Notes: generated by a model from the letters alone, not told the origin. Positions 25,545-35,334 are shown, counted from the stretch's first letter. The stretch: 52,923 nt of DNA from Rhodanobacter sp. MP7CTX1 (GCF_014205795.1 NZ_JACHCN010000023.1:1-52923); one strand, 5' to 3'. Numbers and translations are program-made.

Positions 25545-28487
25545 ATGAAATCGTTTGAACAAGGCAAGTTGGTGATCGCCGTGCGCGTGGCCCTGGCTAT
25601 GGGCGTCCTCATCACCTCCGACACAGCCTTCGCCCAAGATGCCTCGAGCAACAAGGACGCCAGTTCCAAACCCGCCAAGAGTCTTGAAACCGTCGTCGTG
25701 ACGGGCTCGCGCATTCGCAGCGTTGACGTGGCCACCGCACAGCCGGTCTTCACCATGACCCAAGCGGACATCAAGAAGACTGGGTTGGTCAATGTGGGTG
25801 ACATCCTGCAGAGCCTCACCGAAGTCGGCGAACCTGCCTTTAGCAAAGCGGCCGTGCTGAATTCAAACTCCGAACAGGGTGGTCAGTACGCCAATATGCG
25901 CAACCTAGGTGCAAACCGAACGTTGGTGCTGGTCAACGGCAAACGCTGGACCAGCAGCATGGACGGTTACACCGACATGTCGACGATTCCGTCCGCCCTG
26001 ATCGAACGCATTGACGTCCTCAAAGATGGCGCCTCGTCGATCTATGGCTCCGATGCCATCGCGGGTGTGATCAACATCATCCTGAAAAATAGCTATAGCG
26101 GCGCCGAGGCTTCGGCCTATGTCGGCGAAAACGAGAAACGTGATGGCACACAACAAGCCTATTCGTTCACCGTGGGCTCGACCTCTGACAAGACGTCAGT
26201 CATGTTCAGCGCAAACTACACTCACGAAGATGCCACCTGGGCGAAAAGCCGCGATATAACTGCATACACCTATGGTCCGAACCACGCCGAGGATGGACTG
26301 AGCGCCACGGGCCCTTGGGGCCGGTTCCGCAGTGTCAATCCGATGACGGGCGCTGCCACTGGTTCTACTTATACGTTGAACCACACAGGCACTTGGAATG
26401 GCCAGGGCGTGGGTCAGGACTCGCGTAATCTCGCGAATTATCATGCGGGCAGCAACCCGGCCACCGATTATTACAATGGCGCTCACCAGATGAACTGGGC
26501 GCCGTCGAACGAGATGAAGTCGATCTTCACTTCGGCGAGCCACACGTTCAATGACTACGTTACGTTCAAGACGAATGCCATGTATTCGGAGCGTGACAAT
26601 AATCGCCAAATCGCGGGCTATCCGCTCAATAGCCGCAGTCAGCCAAGCTTTCCCACTTACCTCAGCGGCCAGAGCTACTACAACCCGACCCCGGGCAATG
26701 ATTTGTTCTTCTACCGCCGCATGGTGGAAGTGCCCCGTGGAACCGACATGGACGTGAAGTCCTATCACTGGGACGCCGATCTCGAGGGAGCACTCACGCT
26801 GGGTACGCGTAACTGGAACTGGGATGCTGGCTTCAACTTCGACCAGTACGATGCTGTCGAAACCGAAACAGGCAACCTCAATCTGTTGAGCTTGCAGAGC
26901 GCACTCGGCCCATCGTTCTTGAACAGTAGTGGTTTGGTTCAGTGCGGCACGGCAGCCAAGCCGATTGGGCTCAATCAATGTGTGCCGTTCAATGTCCTTG
27001 GCGGCCCGAGTGCCTCTACGCCGGCAATGATCAACTACGTCATGATGACGGGGTTGGAAAAACTGCAGAGCCAGAGTCGCGAATACTTCGCGAATGTCAC
27101 CGGTGGCTTGTTTGATCTACCCGCCGGTGAAGTGGCGCTTGCGGCAGGCTACGATTATCGCCAGCTGTCAGGCTACGACCGTCCGGATTCGATGATCAGC
27201 TCGGGCTACTCCACCGTTCCAGCAGTTCAGCCCACTACCGCGAACTACAGCATCAATGAGTTCTACGCTGAGCTCAATGTGCCGCTACTAAAGGATCTTA
27301 CCGGCGCGAAACAGCTTGCGCTGGATATTTCCAGTCGCTACTCGGACTACAGCAGCTTCGGTAGCACCGTGAACAGCAAGTACAGCCTTACATGGAAGCC
27401 GATTGACGATCTATTGATCCGTGGCACGTATGCTCAGGGCTTCCGTGCACCGACATTGAGCGATGTGTTCGGCGGCGGCACGCAGACATTCGACTACTAC
27501 ACCGATTCGTGCGACCGGAAATTTGGCGGCGCAGCAACTGATCCAAAAGTAGCAGCTGCATGTACGGCAGCAGGTGCCGGCTCTGGCTTCCGCCAGACGG
27601 ATATCAATGGCAAGCCAGTCAGCGCTCCCAGTACGCAAGGCAGCACGCCGTTTATTGCGGGCGCAGGCAATGCTTATCTGAAGCCGGAAACCAGCACTAC
27701 GCGCACGGCTGGCCTCGTCTACAGCCCAGCCTGGGCCACTGGCCTTGATGTTTCGGTGGACTGGTATGACATCAAAATCACCAACGCAATCACAGGCATA
27801 AGCGCAACCACTGTTCTGGATAACTGCTATGTCCTCAATATTCAGGACTTCTGCAAGGCGTTCCAGCGCGACCCGGTAACCCACCAGGTGATCAACCTGT
27901 ATCGAGGCAACCTCAACGAGGGCTCACTAAGTACCTCTGGCTATGATTTCGGCGCGCATTACCGCCTACCAGAGTTCAGCTTCGGCAAACTCGCTCTAGG
28001 CCTGGATGCGAACTATCTGGCGTCCTACGACGGCCAAGCCACCTCTACTTCGCAAGTCGTTGGCTCTGTGGGCCATTACAATACGCCGCGCATTCGCGCA
28101 AACCTTGGTCTGGAGTGGAACAATGGCAACTGGGGCGCGACATGGGCCATGCGCTACTACGGCGCTTTCCGCGACACGTGTTGGTCCCAGTATGTGCCGG
28201 CTCAAGGGGGTACGCCGGCTGAGCCGGCTGTGGAATGTAATCAGCCGAACTATGCAGCCAAAAACTGGTCCGGCGTAGGTGCCAACCGTAAGGGTGCCAG
28301 CGTATACGACGACGCGCAGATTCGTTATGCGTTTCCATGGAAGGGCACCTTCACGTTTGGCGTCAAGAACGTCTTCGACAAGAGTCCGACGATCACCTAC
28401 TCGGTGGACGACAGTAGTACGGCGAAGGTTGATCCGACGCTGCCCATAGATCGCTACTTCTATGTTTCGTACAACCAGAAGTTCTAA
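25545..28487 (+). CDS. TonB-dependent outer-membrane receptor
   Basis: The 980-residue receptor has a signal peptide (to about residue 30, ending AFA), a TonB-box-like 'LETVVVTGSRI', a plug domain (about 55-175) with 'MRNLGANRTLVLVNGKRW', 'IERIDVLKDGASSIYGSDAI' and 'GVINIILK', and a 22-strand type beta barrel ending in aromatic Phe (YVSYNQKF). It imports a substrate across the outer membrane with TonB energy. This size and plug style are common in Xanthomonadales receptors for complex nutrients; no substrate can be named. It is the upstream flank of the sulfotransferase block. AGGGGA precedes the start. Its base composition appears lower in GC than the surrounding housekeeping genes, by eye. 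Confidence 0.93.
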   Translation: MKSFEQGKLVIAVRVALAMGVLITSDTAFAQDASSNKDASSKPAKSLETVVVTGSRIRSVDVATAQPVFTMTQADIKKTGLVNVGDILQSLTEVGEPAFSKAAVLNSNSEQGGQYANMRNLGANRTLVLVNGKRWTSSMDGYTDMSTIPSALIERIDVLKDGASSIYGSDAIAGVINIILKNSYSGAEASAYVGENEKRDGTQQAYSFTVGSTSDKTSVMFSANYTHEDATWAKSRDITAYTYGPNHAEDGLSATGPWGRFRSVNPMTGAATGSTYTLNHTGTWNGQGVGQDSRNLANYHAGSNPATDYYNGAHQMNWAPSNEMKSIFTSASHTFNDYVTFKTNAMYSERDNNRQIAGYPLNSRSQPSFPTYLSGQSYYNPTPGNDLFFYRRMVEVPRGTDMDVKSYHWDADLEGALTLGTRNWNWDAGFNFDQYDAVETETGNLNLLSLQSALGPSFLNSSGLVQCGTAAKPIGLNQCVPFNVLGGPSASTPAMINYVMMTGLEKLQSQSREYFANVTGGLFDLPAGEVALAAGYDYRQLSGYDRPDSMISSGYSTVPAVQPTTANYSINEFYAELNVPLLKDLTGAKQLALDISSRYSDYSSFGSTVNSKYSLTWKPIDDLLIRGTYAQGFRAPTLSDVFGGGTQTFDYYTDSCDRKFGGAATDPKVAAACTAAGAGSGFRQTDINGKPVSAPSTQGSTPFIAGAGNAYLKPETSTTRTAGLVYSPAWATGLDVSVDWYDIKITNAITGISATTVLDNCYVLNIQDFCKAFQRDPVTHQVINLYRGNLNEGSLSTSGYDFGAHYRLPEFSFGKLALGLDANYLASYDGQATSTSQVVGSVGHYNTPRIRANLGLEWNNGNWGATWAMRYYGAFRDTCWSQYVPAQGGTPAEPAVECNQPNYAAKNWSGVGANRKGASVYDDAQIRYAFPWKGTFTFGVKNVFDKSPTITYSVDDSSTAKVDPTLPIDRYFYVSYNQKF

Positions 28488-28509
28488 ATCAATTAGCGAT
28501 GCCGTAATG

Positions 28510-28539
28510 AAAAGGAGAGCCCTTGCGGGCTCTCCTTTT
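28510..28539. terminator. Terminator between the receptor and the hydroxylase genes
   Basis: A 13-base stem (AAAAGGAGAGCCC / GGGCTCTCCTTTT) has a four-base loop. It is flanked by A and T runs, so it can serve both convergent genes. Confidence 0.9.
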
Positions 28540-28604
28540 GGCTTGAACTATTGCGTCGGCCCCCCTTAAATCAGAGCCGCGCCAAATTAGAGATCCCCGG
28601 GCGA

Positions 28605-30014
28605 CTACCCTTTCGGCACCGGCACTTCACTAGCGCGATTGAAGTCGCCGATCGCACCGACCAGATCGGCCACCGCCGCTCGCTCGGCCTCGCTGAGGTC
28701 GGGATTCCAGGTATCGAGGATCAGCACCACGCGGGTCTCGGCGCTGTTGTTCCATGCCTCATGCGTGTACGTGTCATCAAAGGTGACGCAACGCCCTTCT
28801 TTCCACTCGTGGACTTCCCCGCCGACGCGCAAGGCACAGTCGGACGGCACGATGAGCGGCAGGTGCGTGACCAGTCGGGTATTGGTGACACCACGATGCG
28901 GGAGAATATGGGTACCCGGGCGCAGCACCGAGTACAGCGTTTCCGGCGAGTGCTCGCGCACGCGTGCGAGCGGCAGCGCATCGAGCAGCGCTGCGGTTTG
29001 CGGGCAGCGCGCGGCGTGCGCGTCATACCGTTCGCCATGACGGTAGAAGAAATACGCGTCCCAGGCAGCCTGCTGGGCACTGGAAGATCGCAGCAGGTCA
29101 GCCGTGTCCTGCGGCGAATCGGTCTGCAGGAATGGCTCGAAGTCCTGCGGCTGCAACAGCACACTGAGTAGTTCCTCCCGGATCGCGGCGGTATGGGCCT
29201 CCAGCTCCGCCTGCCACGGAAAGCGTTCGCGCGGGTAATACGGCTGGCTCGGCACTCCCGGGAAATACAGAAATTTTGGCTGCTGCCGTGAATCGGGCAA
29301 CGTGGCTTTTTGCTCGCCTAGATAGATGGCGAGGCATTGTTCCACCCGCACCAGTTCAGAGGCGCCGTAGCGTTGCCGCAACGGCTCTAGAATGTCGTTG
29401 AAGAGGCTGCGACGTCCTGCGAGAACGAATTGAGTAGCTCGCTTTACGGCATCCCGTAACTCTGGCGCCGTCGTCTCATCATTGAGCCAGCGTCCTTTCG
29501 CCTGCGCCGTATTGAGGGCGTTGAAAGTGGCGACAAGGGCTTCATGGGTTTGCCCCAGCTCATCCAGCAAAGCCCCCAGCCGCAAGCGCGCCAGAAACAT
29601 ATCTGGCTTCAGTTCCAGCCCACGGCGCAAATCGTTGACCGCTCCCTGCATATCACCATCGGTCATCCGCGCCAGGGCCAGTTGGTGCAGCGTGAATGGC
29701 TCCTCTGGAGACGCCTGATGCGCTCTCGTCAACAACTCGATCGCCCGACTGGCCTCGGCGCGGGCGAGGCTGATGCTGGCCAGTTGCTGCAGCGCCTCCA
29801 GATCGTCCGGATCGGTCTCCAGCAGACGCTCATAAGACCGCTCCGCAAGCGCCTGGTCCCCTTGACGCAAGCCCAAACGGGCCTTCTCGCGAAATTCTGC
29901 CGGGGACTGCTGTTGCTCATTCTTCATTGCTGGTTTCACTGTCGGATGGACTGTGGGATCCTCGATGGCCACCACAGCGGGCTGAACTAGCCGGCATAAT
30001 ACGCGGTGGCGCAT
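28605..30014 (-). CDS. TPR protein with aspartyl/asparaginyl beta-hydroxylase domain
   Basis: Residues about 40-160 are TPR-type repeats (for example 'QALAERSYERLLETDPDDLE', 'GDMQGAVNDLRRGLELKPDM'). The C-terminal part (about 300-450) has the 2-oxoglutarate/Fe(II) hydroxylase core: HILPHRGVTNTRLVTHLPL, TFDDTYTHEAWNNS and RVVLILDTWNP. The iron His residues would be near 374 and 417. The human AspH enzyme has the same TPR-then-hydroxylase order and hydroxylates Asp/Asn in proteins, so a protein or peptide substrate is plausible. The start at 30014 has AAGGA six bases before it; an alternative at 29927 gives 440 residues. It has no signal peptide. It is divergent from the 30119 sulfotransferase, 104 bases away. 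Confidence 0.85.
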   Translation of the reverse strand: MRHRVLCRLVQPAVVAIEDPTVHPTVKPAMKNEQQQSPAEFREKARLGLRQGDQALAERSYERLLETDPDDLEALQQLASISLARAEASRAIELLTRAHQASPEEPFTLHQLALARMTDGDMQGAVNDLRRGLELKPDMFLARLRLGALLDELGQTHEALVATFNALNTAQAKGRWLNDETTAPELRDAVKRATQFVLAGRRSLFNDILEPLRQRYGASELVRVEQCLAIYLGEQKATLPDSRQQPKFLYFPGVPSQPYYPRERFPWQAELEAHTAAIREELLSVLLQPQDFEPFLQTDSPQDTADLLRSSSAQQAAWDAYFFYRHGERYDAHAARCPQTAALLDALPLARVREHSPETLYSVLRPGTHILPHRGVTNTRLVTHLPLIVPSDCALRVGGEVHEWKEGRCVTFDDTYTHEAWNNSAETRVVLILDTWNPDLSEAERAAVADLVGAIGDFNRASEVPVPKG

Positions 30015-30118
30015 TCGATTTCCTTGGTGGGCAGCGAGTCGCCTCGAATTAAAGTTTGCGCCGCGCTACATTGCCGCAGCCTGCGCGTCGCAGACCACCT
30101 GACACCGAAAGGGTAGAA

Positions 30119-31690
30119 ATGACTCCTCGCCTACAGGGATTGAGCCCTGCCACCCGCACCCACATCATGGTCGCGGGCGAAGCACTCGAAGCCGGCCGGG
30201 TGGACGAAGCCGAACGTCACCTTGCCAACGCTACCGTCTCCGATCCGCAGCACCCCGAAGTCTTGCGCATGCAGGCTGGCATCCACAGCCTGCGTGGCCG
30301 GCCCCAACAGGCCCTCAACGCGATGCGGCAGGCATTGTCGCAACGGCCGCAAGACCCGATCTACCACAACACCATGGGCACCCTGCTGGGTAGCGTCGGC
30401 GACTTTGATGCCGCGATTGCCTCGCTGCGTCGTTGTTGCGAACTGCAACCCGATATAGCAATCGCCTGGTACAACCTGGGCGTCATGCTGACCCGCTGTG
30501 TACGCAACGACGAAGCGGTGGCCGCCCTGCAGCACGCGGTTGCCCTGGCGCCGGATCACGTGGCCGCACGGGCCTTGCTGGGCGATATGCTGCGAACCCG
30601 CGGTCATACCGAGGAAGCCGCAGCGGAGTATCGCAAGGTGCTCGCGGAGCAACCGTGGGCCGGCATGGCATGGTGGGGTCTCGCCGATCTCAAGACCACG
30701 CGTTTTGCCGATGACGATATCGAACGCATGCAGGCGGCGATGCAACAGCCGCGGGCGAGCGATGACGATCTGATCGCCATGGGTTTCGCGCTGGCCAAGG
30801 CGCTGGACGACAACGGCCGTTACGCCGACTCGCTCGCCGCACTTGCCCAGGCCAATACCGTGGCGCGGCGGCGACAGCAGTGGAATGCCGCCGCATTCTC
30901 CACGGGAATCAGCGCGGTAAATCAGGCTTTCGCGCCACCCCCGGCTGACGCTGCGGAAGCACTCGGCGACGAGGTAATCTTCATCGTCAGCCTGCCCCGG
31001 TCCGGCTCGACCCTGGTGGAGCAGATTCTCGCTTCGCATTCGTCAGTCGAAGGCGCCGGTGAGCTGCCCGATCTTCCACTGGTACTGGCGGAAGAATCGC
31101 GGCGTCGGGGCAAACCCTTCCCCCAATGGGTCAGCGCGATGCAGCCGGCGGACTGGGAACGACTGGGCCGGCGCTATCTGGAGCGCACGGCGCATTGGCG
31201 GCGACAGCGCCCGGTCTTCATCGACAAATTGCCGAACAACTGGATGTACATCGGTGCCATAAGAGCCATGCTGCCGGCGGCGCGCATCATCTGTTGTCGC
31301 CGTGATCCGCTGGAAACCTGCTTTTCCTGCTATCGCCAGCATCTGGCGAACAACGAGTACTCGCGCACGTTCAGTGATCTGGCTAGCTTCTGGCGCGATT
31401 TCGATCGTAGCGTACGTCTCTGGACCGACCTGAACCCATCACGTGTCTTCGAGCACAACTACGAAGACCTGCTTGCCGATCCGGAAGTCCAGATTCGCCA
31501 TCTACTGGAATTCTGCGACCTGCCGTTCGAGCCAGCGTGCTTGCAGTTTCACGAAACCGAGCGGGAGATCCGCTCGCCCAGCGCGACCCAGGTTCGCGAA
31601 CCGCTGCGTCAGGACACCGCGAGCGCGCCGCGCTATGGCGCGCTGCTCGATCCGTTACGGGAGGCCTTGGGTATCGGACCCAGCGACTGA
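30119..31690 (+). CDS. TPR-sulfotransferase 1
   Basis: The 523-residue protein has about six TPR units (residues 1-240; 'HPEVLRMQAGIHSLRGRPQQ', 'QPDIAIAWYNLGVML') and a C-terminal sulfotransferase domain. The 5'-phosphosulfate loop of PAPS-dependent sulfotransferases is LPRSGSTLVEQILASH (residues about 291-306), and the 3'-phosphate-binding region includes 'IICCRRDPLETCFSCYRQH'. The protein would transfer sulfate from PAPS to a hydroxyl or tyrosine; TPRs may hold a peptide or partner. It has no signal peptide. The ATG at 30119 has AGGG upstream. Its C-terminal 60 codons are repeated as a fragment at 33488-33665. Confidence 0.88.
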   Translation: MTPRLQGLSPATRTHIMVAGEALEAGRVDEAERHLANATVSDPQHPEVLRMQAGIHSLRGRPQQALNAMRQALSQRPQDPIYHNTMGTLLGSVGDFDAAIASLRRCCELQPDIAIAWYNLGVMLTRCVRNDEAVAALQHAVALAPDHVAARALLGDMLRTRGHTEEAAAEYRKVLAEQPWAGMAWWGLADLKTTRFADDDIERMQAAMQQPRASDDDLIAMGFALAKALDDNGRYADSLAALAQANTVARRRQQWNAAAFSTGISAVNQAFAPPPADAAEALGDEVIFIVSLPRSGSTLVEQILASHSSVEGAGELPDLPLVLAEESRRRGKPFPQWVSAMQPADWERLGRRYLERTAHWRRQRPVFIDKLPNNWMYIGAIRAMLPAARIICCRRDPLETCFSCYRQHLANNEYSRTFSDLASFWRDFDRSVRLWTDLNPSRVFEHNYEDLLADPEVQIRHLLEFCDLPFEPACLQFHETEREIRSPSATQVREPLRQDTASAPRYGALLDPLREALGIGPSD

Positions 31691-31741
31691 ACCGCTCGGC
31701 TTCGCCAGCGCCCGACGGAGGGGCGAATGCACCGTGCCCTG

Positions 31742-33283
31742 TCAGCCGGAAACCGCCTCGCGCAGGTTCGTCAGATGCTGCGCGTACGGCCGCCATTCTT
31801 CAAAGGAACGGGTGTGAATCGGCTCGCGCACCTGCACCATGCTGAGCGTGGCGACCACTGATTTGTTGCGGGTGAGGTCCACACATCCGGGTTCCCACTC
31901 CAGTCCGCAGAACGCAAACACTTTGCGCGCCGTCTCCTCGGGTTGACGAACCAGGTCGCCATAGTCCACATCCAGAATCTGCCCCGGCATGGCGCTGTGC
32001 CAATGCGCAAGCACGCGACGGTATTGCAGATAGTGCTGCGCCAGGGCATCCAGGTCATAACTGTAGGGAAATGAGTCGCCCAACAGCGCTCGATAGTTGG
32101 AGAAACAGACATCCATCGGCTCGCGCACCAGATTCAGGATGCGCGCCTGCGGCAATGCGCGGCGCATGATCCCTGCAATCATCCAGTTCCTTGGCAGCTT
32201 GTCGATGAAGAACTTTGTATCCGGTGCCCGCCACTGGGTCTGCGCAAGATAGCCTCGACCGATGTCGGCATAGTCGAGGTCGGGCAGTCGCTGCAGGATC
32301 GTCTCGTCCAGCGTCACCCGATGGTCGGCCACTCGCCGCAACTGACGACCAAAGTCATCGAGCTCACCGGCAGAAGTCACCTGTGAATGGTTGCTCAGTA
32401 TTCGATCAAGCAAGGTGGTGCCGGAACGTGGCATGCCTATGATGAAAATCGGCTGCGGCCCATCGAAATGTGTGCCATGCGGTTGCAGGAACTGGGGTGT
32501 GCAACGTTCGATCAGGCCTTCGAACAAATTCCATGCGTACTTTGAATCGACTTCCTTGCGTGCGTACATCAACGCATTGCCGCGCACGAGCGCAGGCCAG
32601 GCCTCCTCGTAGCGACCGCTACGCTCGAGTTCTTCGTACATGGCGAACTCGAGAGACGCGTGGTTTACCGATCCCGGTGCAACGTTGCGAATGCTTTCGG
32701 CAAGTAGCTCGAGCCGTTCCGGTTGGGCCACCTCTTTGCGCATGCGCGCCAGCGCCAGCACTGCCCGGCCATTGCGGGGATCGATCCGCAAGGAAGTCTC
32801 ATGTTCAGTCCTCGCCTCCTGCAGACGTCCGTTGAACGTCAATTCCAGAGCTCGCTGATAGTGATAATCCGAGTCGCCAATGCCCGCGGCACCCGCGCGG
32901 TCCAGCAAGGCCAACGACTGCGGATGCTCCCCAAGCATGCCGCGCAGTTCGGCCAGACGCATCAGGACAGCGCCATCCCGCGTATCCGCCGCCGCCCGCT
33001 CCATACAAACGCGCGCGGCTAGGATTTCGCCAACCTTATGCAGCATATCGGCCACATTGCTGATCAACATGGCATCGTCGGGAAGCTCCCGCGCCGCGCA
33101 CGTTGCATGGTGAGTGGCATCCCGCAAGCGGTAGTCCTTCCAGGCAATATTGGCGAGAATCAGATGCGCCTCAGCGTGCGTGGGATCGTGTTGCAGAAAG
33201 CTTTCAAGGGCGACACGCGCGGCAACCGCCTGGCCATCGGCCAGGTAACGCTGAGCCCGGTTCCAGAGACGCTCATTGCTCAT
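31742..33283 (-). CDS. TPR-sulfotransferase 2a
   Basis: The 513-residue product has TPR repeats in residues 1-230 ('AEAHLILANIAWKDYRLRDA', 'YHYQRALELTFNGRLQEA') followed by a sulfotransferase domain with the PAPS loop GMPRSGTTLLDRILSNH (about 283-299), the acceptor-side 'FFIDKLPRNWM' and 'RILNLVREPMDVCFSNYRA'. It is a paralogue of the 33716-35260 gene: the sulfotransferase half is more alike than the TPR half, by eye. It is convergent with TPR-sulfotransferase 1. Ribosome site is weak (AAGAAG). The substrate is unknown. Confidence 0.88.
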   Translation of the reverse strand: MSNERLWNRAQRYLADGQAVAARVALESFLQHDPTHAEAHLILANIAWKDYRLRDATHHATCAARELPDDAMLISNVADMLHKVGEILAARVCMERAAADTRDGAVLMRLAELRGMLGEHPQSLALLDRAGAAGIGDSDYHYQRALELTFNGRLQEARTEHETSLRIDPRNGRAVLALARMRKEVAQPERLELLAESIRNVAPGSVNHASLEFAMYEELERSGRYEEAWPALVRGNALMYARKEVDSKYAWNLFEGLIERCTPQFLQPHGTHFDGPQPIFIIGMPRSGTTLLDRILSNHSQVTSAGELDDFGRQLRRVADHRVTLDETILQRLPDLDYADIGRGYLAQTQWRAPDTKFFIDKLPRNWMIAGIMRRALPQARILNLVREPMDVCFSNYRALLGDSFPYSYDLDALAQHYLQYRRVLAHWHSAMPGQILDVDYGDLVRQPEETARKVFAFCGLEWEPGCVDLTRNKSVVATLSMVQVREPIHTRSFEEWRPYAQHLTNLREAVSG

Positions 33284-33409
33284 AGTGACTTCTTATCGTT
33301 AAAGAAGGGTCACACCTGTCGACGATGGCGATAGCCTGCCTGTCGCCATATTACGCAATCGAGGCCGTGACTACACCGCAATAACTCCGTTGCAGCAAGC
33401 TGCGCCCCA

Positions 33410-33482
33410 TCAATCGCCTAGCTTGGTCGGACAGCCTCAGTGACGAAGCTTGGACAGCAACGTCGGCCACACCGGCTCGAAT
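33410..33482 (-). pseudogene. Fragment: last 24 codons of a TPR-sulfotransferase 3 copy
   Basis: Minus-strand translation gives RFEPVWPTLLSKLRH, stop, GCPTKLGD, stop. This aligns without gaps to the end of the 35385-37217 protein (FEPAWPILQPVLRHWGYPTELGD). The in-frame stop at 33439-33437 changes the Trp codon TGG to TGA. The preceding intergenic bases (33284-33409) also match those at 35261-35384. The rest of this copy is missing. Confidence 0.9.
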
Positions 33483-33487
33483 CGCAC

Positions 33488-33665
33488 GTGCCGGATTTCT
33501 GCGACCCGCCGTTCGAACCGGCATGCATGCCATTTCATGAAACCAAACGGGAGATCCGGTCGCCCAGCGCAAGCCAGGCTCACCAACCCCTGCGTCAGGA
33601 CCCCGCGAGTTCGCCCCGGTACGCCCCCCTGCTCGATCTGCGGAGGGAGGCCGCAGACATTGTTA
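33488..33665 (+). pseudogene. Fragment: last 60 codons of a TPR-sulfotransferase 1 copy
   Basis: Plus-strand translation gives FCDPPFEPACMPFHETKREI then RSPSASQAHQPLRQD and PRYAPLLDLRREA, which align to residues about 462-520 of the 30119-31690 protein (FCDLPFEPACLQFHETEREI, RSPSATQVREPLRQD). Everything upstream is missing: the fragment directly abuts the sulfotransferase 3 fragment. The stop codon is not conserved. It leads into the sulfotransferase 2b gene in the same relative position as in the first copy. Confidence 0.88.
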
Positions 33666-33715
33666 GCTCGGTTGCTCGAGCCCCACGCAGGCGCGATGGC
33701 ACCGTCGCTGCGAAG

Positions 33716-35260
33716 TCAGCCGGAGATCGTTTCGCGCAGCTTCGTCAGGTGCTGCTCGTACGGCCGCCATTCTTCAAAGGAGCGAGTGTGGATTGGCTCG
33801 CGCACCTGCACCATGCTGAGTGTGGCGACCGTCGATTTGTTGCGGGTGAGATCCACGCAACCGGGTTCCCAGTCGAGGCCGCAGAAAGCGAATACCTTTC
33901 GTGCCACATCTTCGGGTTGGCGAACCAGGTCGCCATACACCACGTCCAGAATCTGCCCCGGCATGGCGCTTTGCCAATGCGCGAGCACACGACGGTACTG
34001 CAGATAGTGCGCAGCCAGCGCATCAATGTCGTAACTGTAGGCGAATCCGTTGCCCAGATGCGCACGGAAATTGGAAAAGCACACATCCATAGGCTCGCGC
34101 ACCAGATTCAGGATGCGTGCCTGTGGCAAGGCACGACGGATCAGCCCTGCGACCATCCAGTTCCGCGGCAGCTTGTCGACGAAGAACCTTACTCCCGGCG
34201 CGCGCCATTGGGTCTGTGCAAGGTAACCTTGGCCAATGCCTACGTAGTCGAGATCCGGCAATTGCTGCAAGACCTGCTCGTCCAGAGTGATCCTGTGGTT
34301 GGCCGCTCGCCGCAACTGGAGTCCGAAGTCTTCAAGTTCACCGGAAGATGCCACCTGTGAGTGGTTGCTCAGTATTCGATCAAGTAAGGTGGTGCCGGAG
34401 CGTGGCATCCCGAAGATGAAAATCGGCTGCGGCCCTTCGAAATGGGTTCCGTGCGGCTGCAGAAACTGGGGTGTACAACGCTTGATCAGACCTTCAAGCA
34501 GATCCCACGCATACTTTGAATCAACTTCCTTGCGGGCATACATGAGCGCATTGCCGCGTGCGAGCGCCGACCAGGCATCATCGTAGCGGCCCATATCCTC
34601 GAGTCCCTTGTAACGGGCAAACTCGAGGGCGACATGGTCCTCGGTTCCAGGCGCAACGTTGCGGATTCGCTCGGCAAGAAGATCGAGATGGTTCGATTCG
34701 GGTGTCTGCTTGCGGAATCGCGTCAGAGCCAGTGCCGGGCGACCGTAAGTCGGATTGATCCGCAAGGATTGCTCATGTTCACTCTGTGCTTCCTGCAGAC
34801 GCCCATTGAAGGCCAGTTCCACACCCCGCTGATAGTGAAATTCCGCATCGTCAATGCCCGCGGCGCCCGCTCGATCCAGTGCTGCCAGCGACTCCGAATG
34901 CTCCCCAAGCATCCTGCGGAGCGAAGCAAGACGAACCAGTAGAGTGCCATCTTCCGTATGCGCCAGGAGCGCATGCTCAAGACAGGTACGCGCCGCGACG
35001 TTTTCGCCCAGCAGCAACAGCAGTTCGGCCGCGTCGCTGATGAACGTTGCGTCGTCTGGAAGATTGAGTGCCGCGTTCGATGCATGGTGAACAGCATCGA
35101 GCAACCGACCGTCACTCCAGGCGATGTTGCCAAGAATCAGGTGTGCCTCGGCGTGCGCAGGATCACGTTGCAACAAGTTTTCGAGGGCGAAACGCGCGGC
35201 AACCGGCTGGCCATCGGCCAGGTAACGCTGGGCCCGGTTCCAGAGACGCTCATTGCTCAT
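33716..35260 (-). CDS. TPR-sulfotransferase 2b
   Basis: This 514-residue paralogue of the 31742-33283 product starts with the same MSNERLWNRAQRYLADGQ, has the same TPR-then-sulfotransferase plan, and shows the PAPS loop GMPRSGTTLLDRILSNH (about 284-300), FFVDKLPRNWM and 'RILNLVREPMDVCFSNFRA'. The sulfotransferase half is close to identical between copies, while the TPR half has many changes. No frameshift is seen, so both copies are likely functional. A terminator-like hairpin follows its neighbour, sulfotransferase 3. The start is the ATG at 35260 with a weak ribosome site. Confidence 0.88.
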   Translation of the reverse strand: MSNERLWNRAQRYLADGQPVAARFALENLLQRDPAHAEAHLILGNIAWSDGRLLDAVHHASNAALNLPDDATFISDAAELLLLLGENVAARTCLEHALLAHTEDGTLLVRLASLRRMLGEHSESLAALDRAGAAGIDDAEFHYQRGVELAFNGRLQEAQSEHEQSLRINPTYGRPALALTRFRKQTPESNHLDLLAERIRNVAPGTEDHVALEFARYKGLEDMGRYDDAWSALARGNALMYARKEVDSKYAWDLLEGLIKRCTPQFLQPHGTHFEGPQPIFIFGMPRSGTTLLDRILSNHSQVASSGELEDFGLQLRRAANHRITLDEQVLQQLPDLDYVGIGQGYLAQTQWRAPGVRFFVDKLPRNWMVAGLIRRALPQARILNLVREPMDVCFSNFRAHLGNGFAYSYDIDALAAHYLQYRRVLAHWQSAMPGQILDVVYGDLVRQPEDVARKVFAFCGLDWEPGCVDLTRNKSTVATLSMVQVREPIHTRSFEEWRPYEQHLTKLRETISG

Positions 35261-35334
35261 AGTGATTTTCTAGTCGTTGCAGAAGGGTCACACCTATCGA
35301 CGGCGACGATACCCAACCTGCCGTCATGTCAATC

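Noticed and set aside
33440..34360. 306-codon + strand frame containing the sulfotransferase 1 relic
   Set aside because: Only its first 75 codons match a sulfotransferase; the rest is antisense to sulfotransferase 2b.
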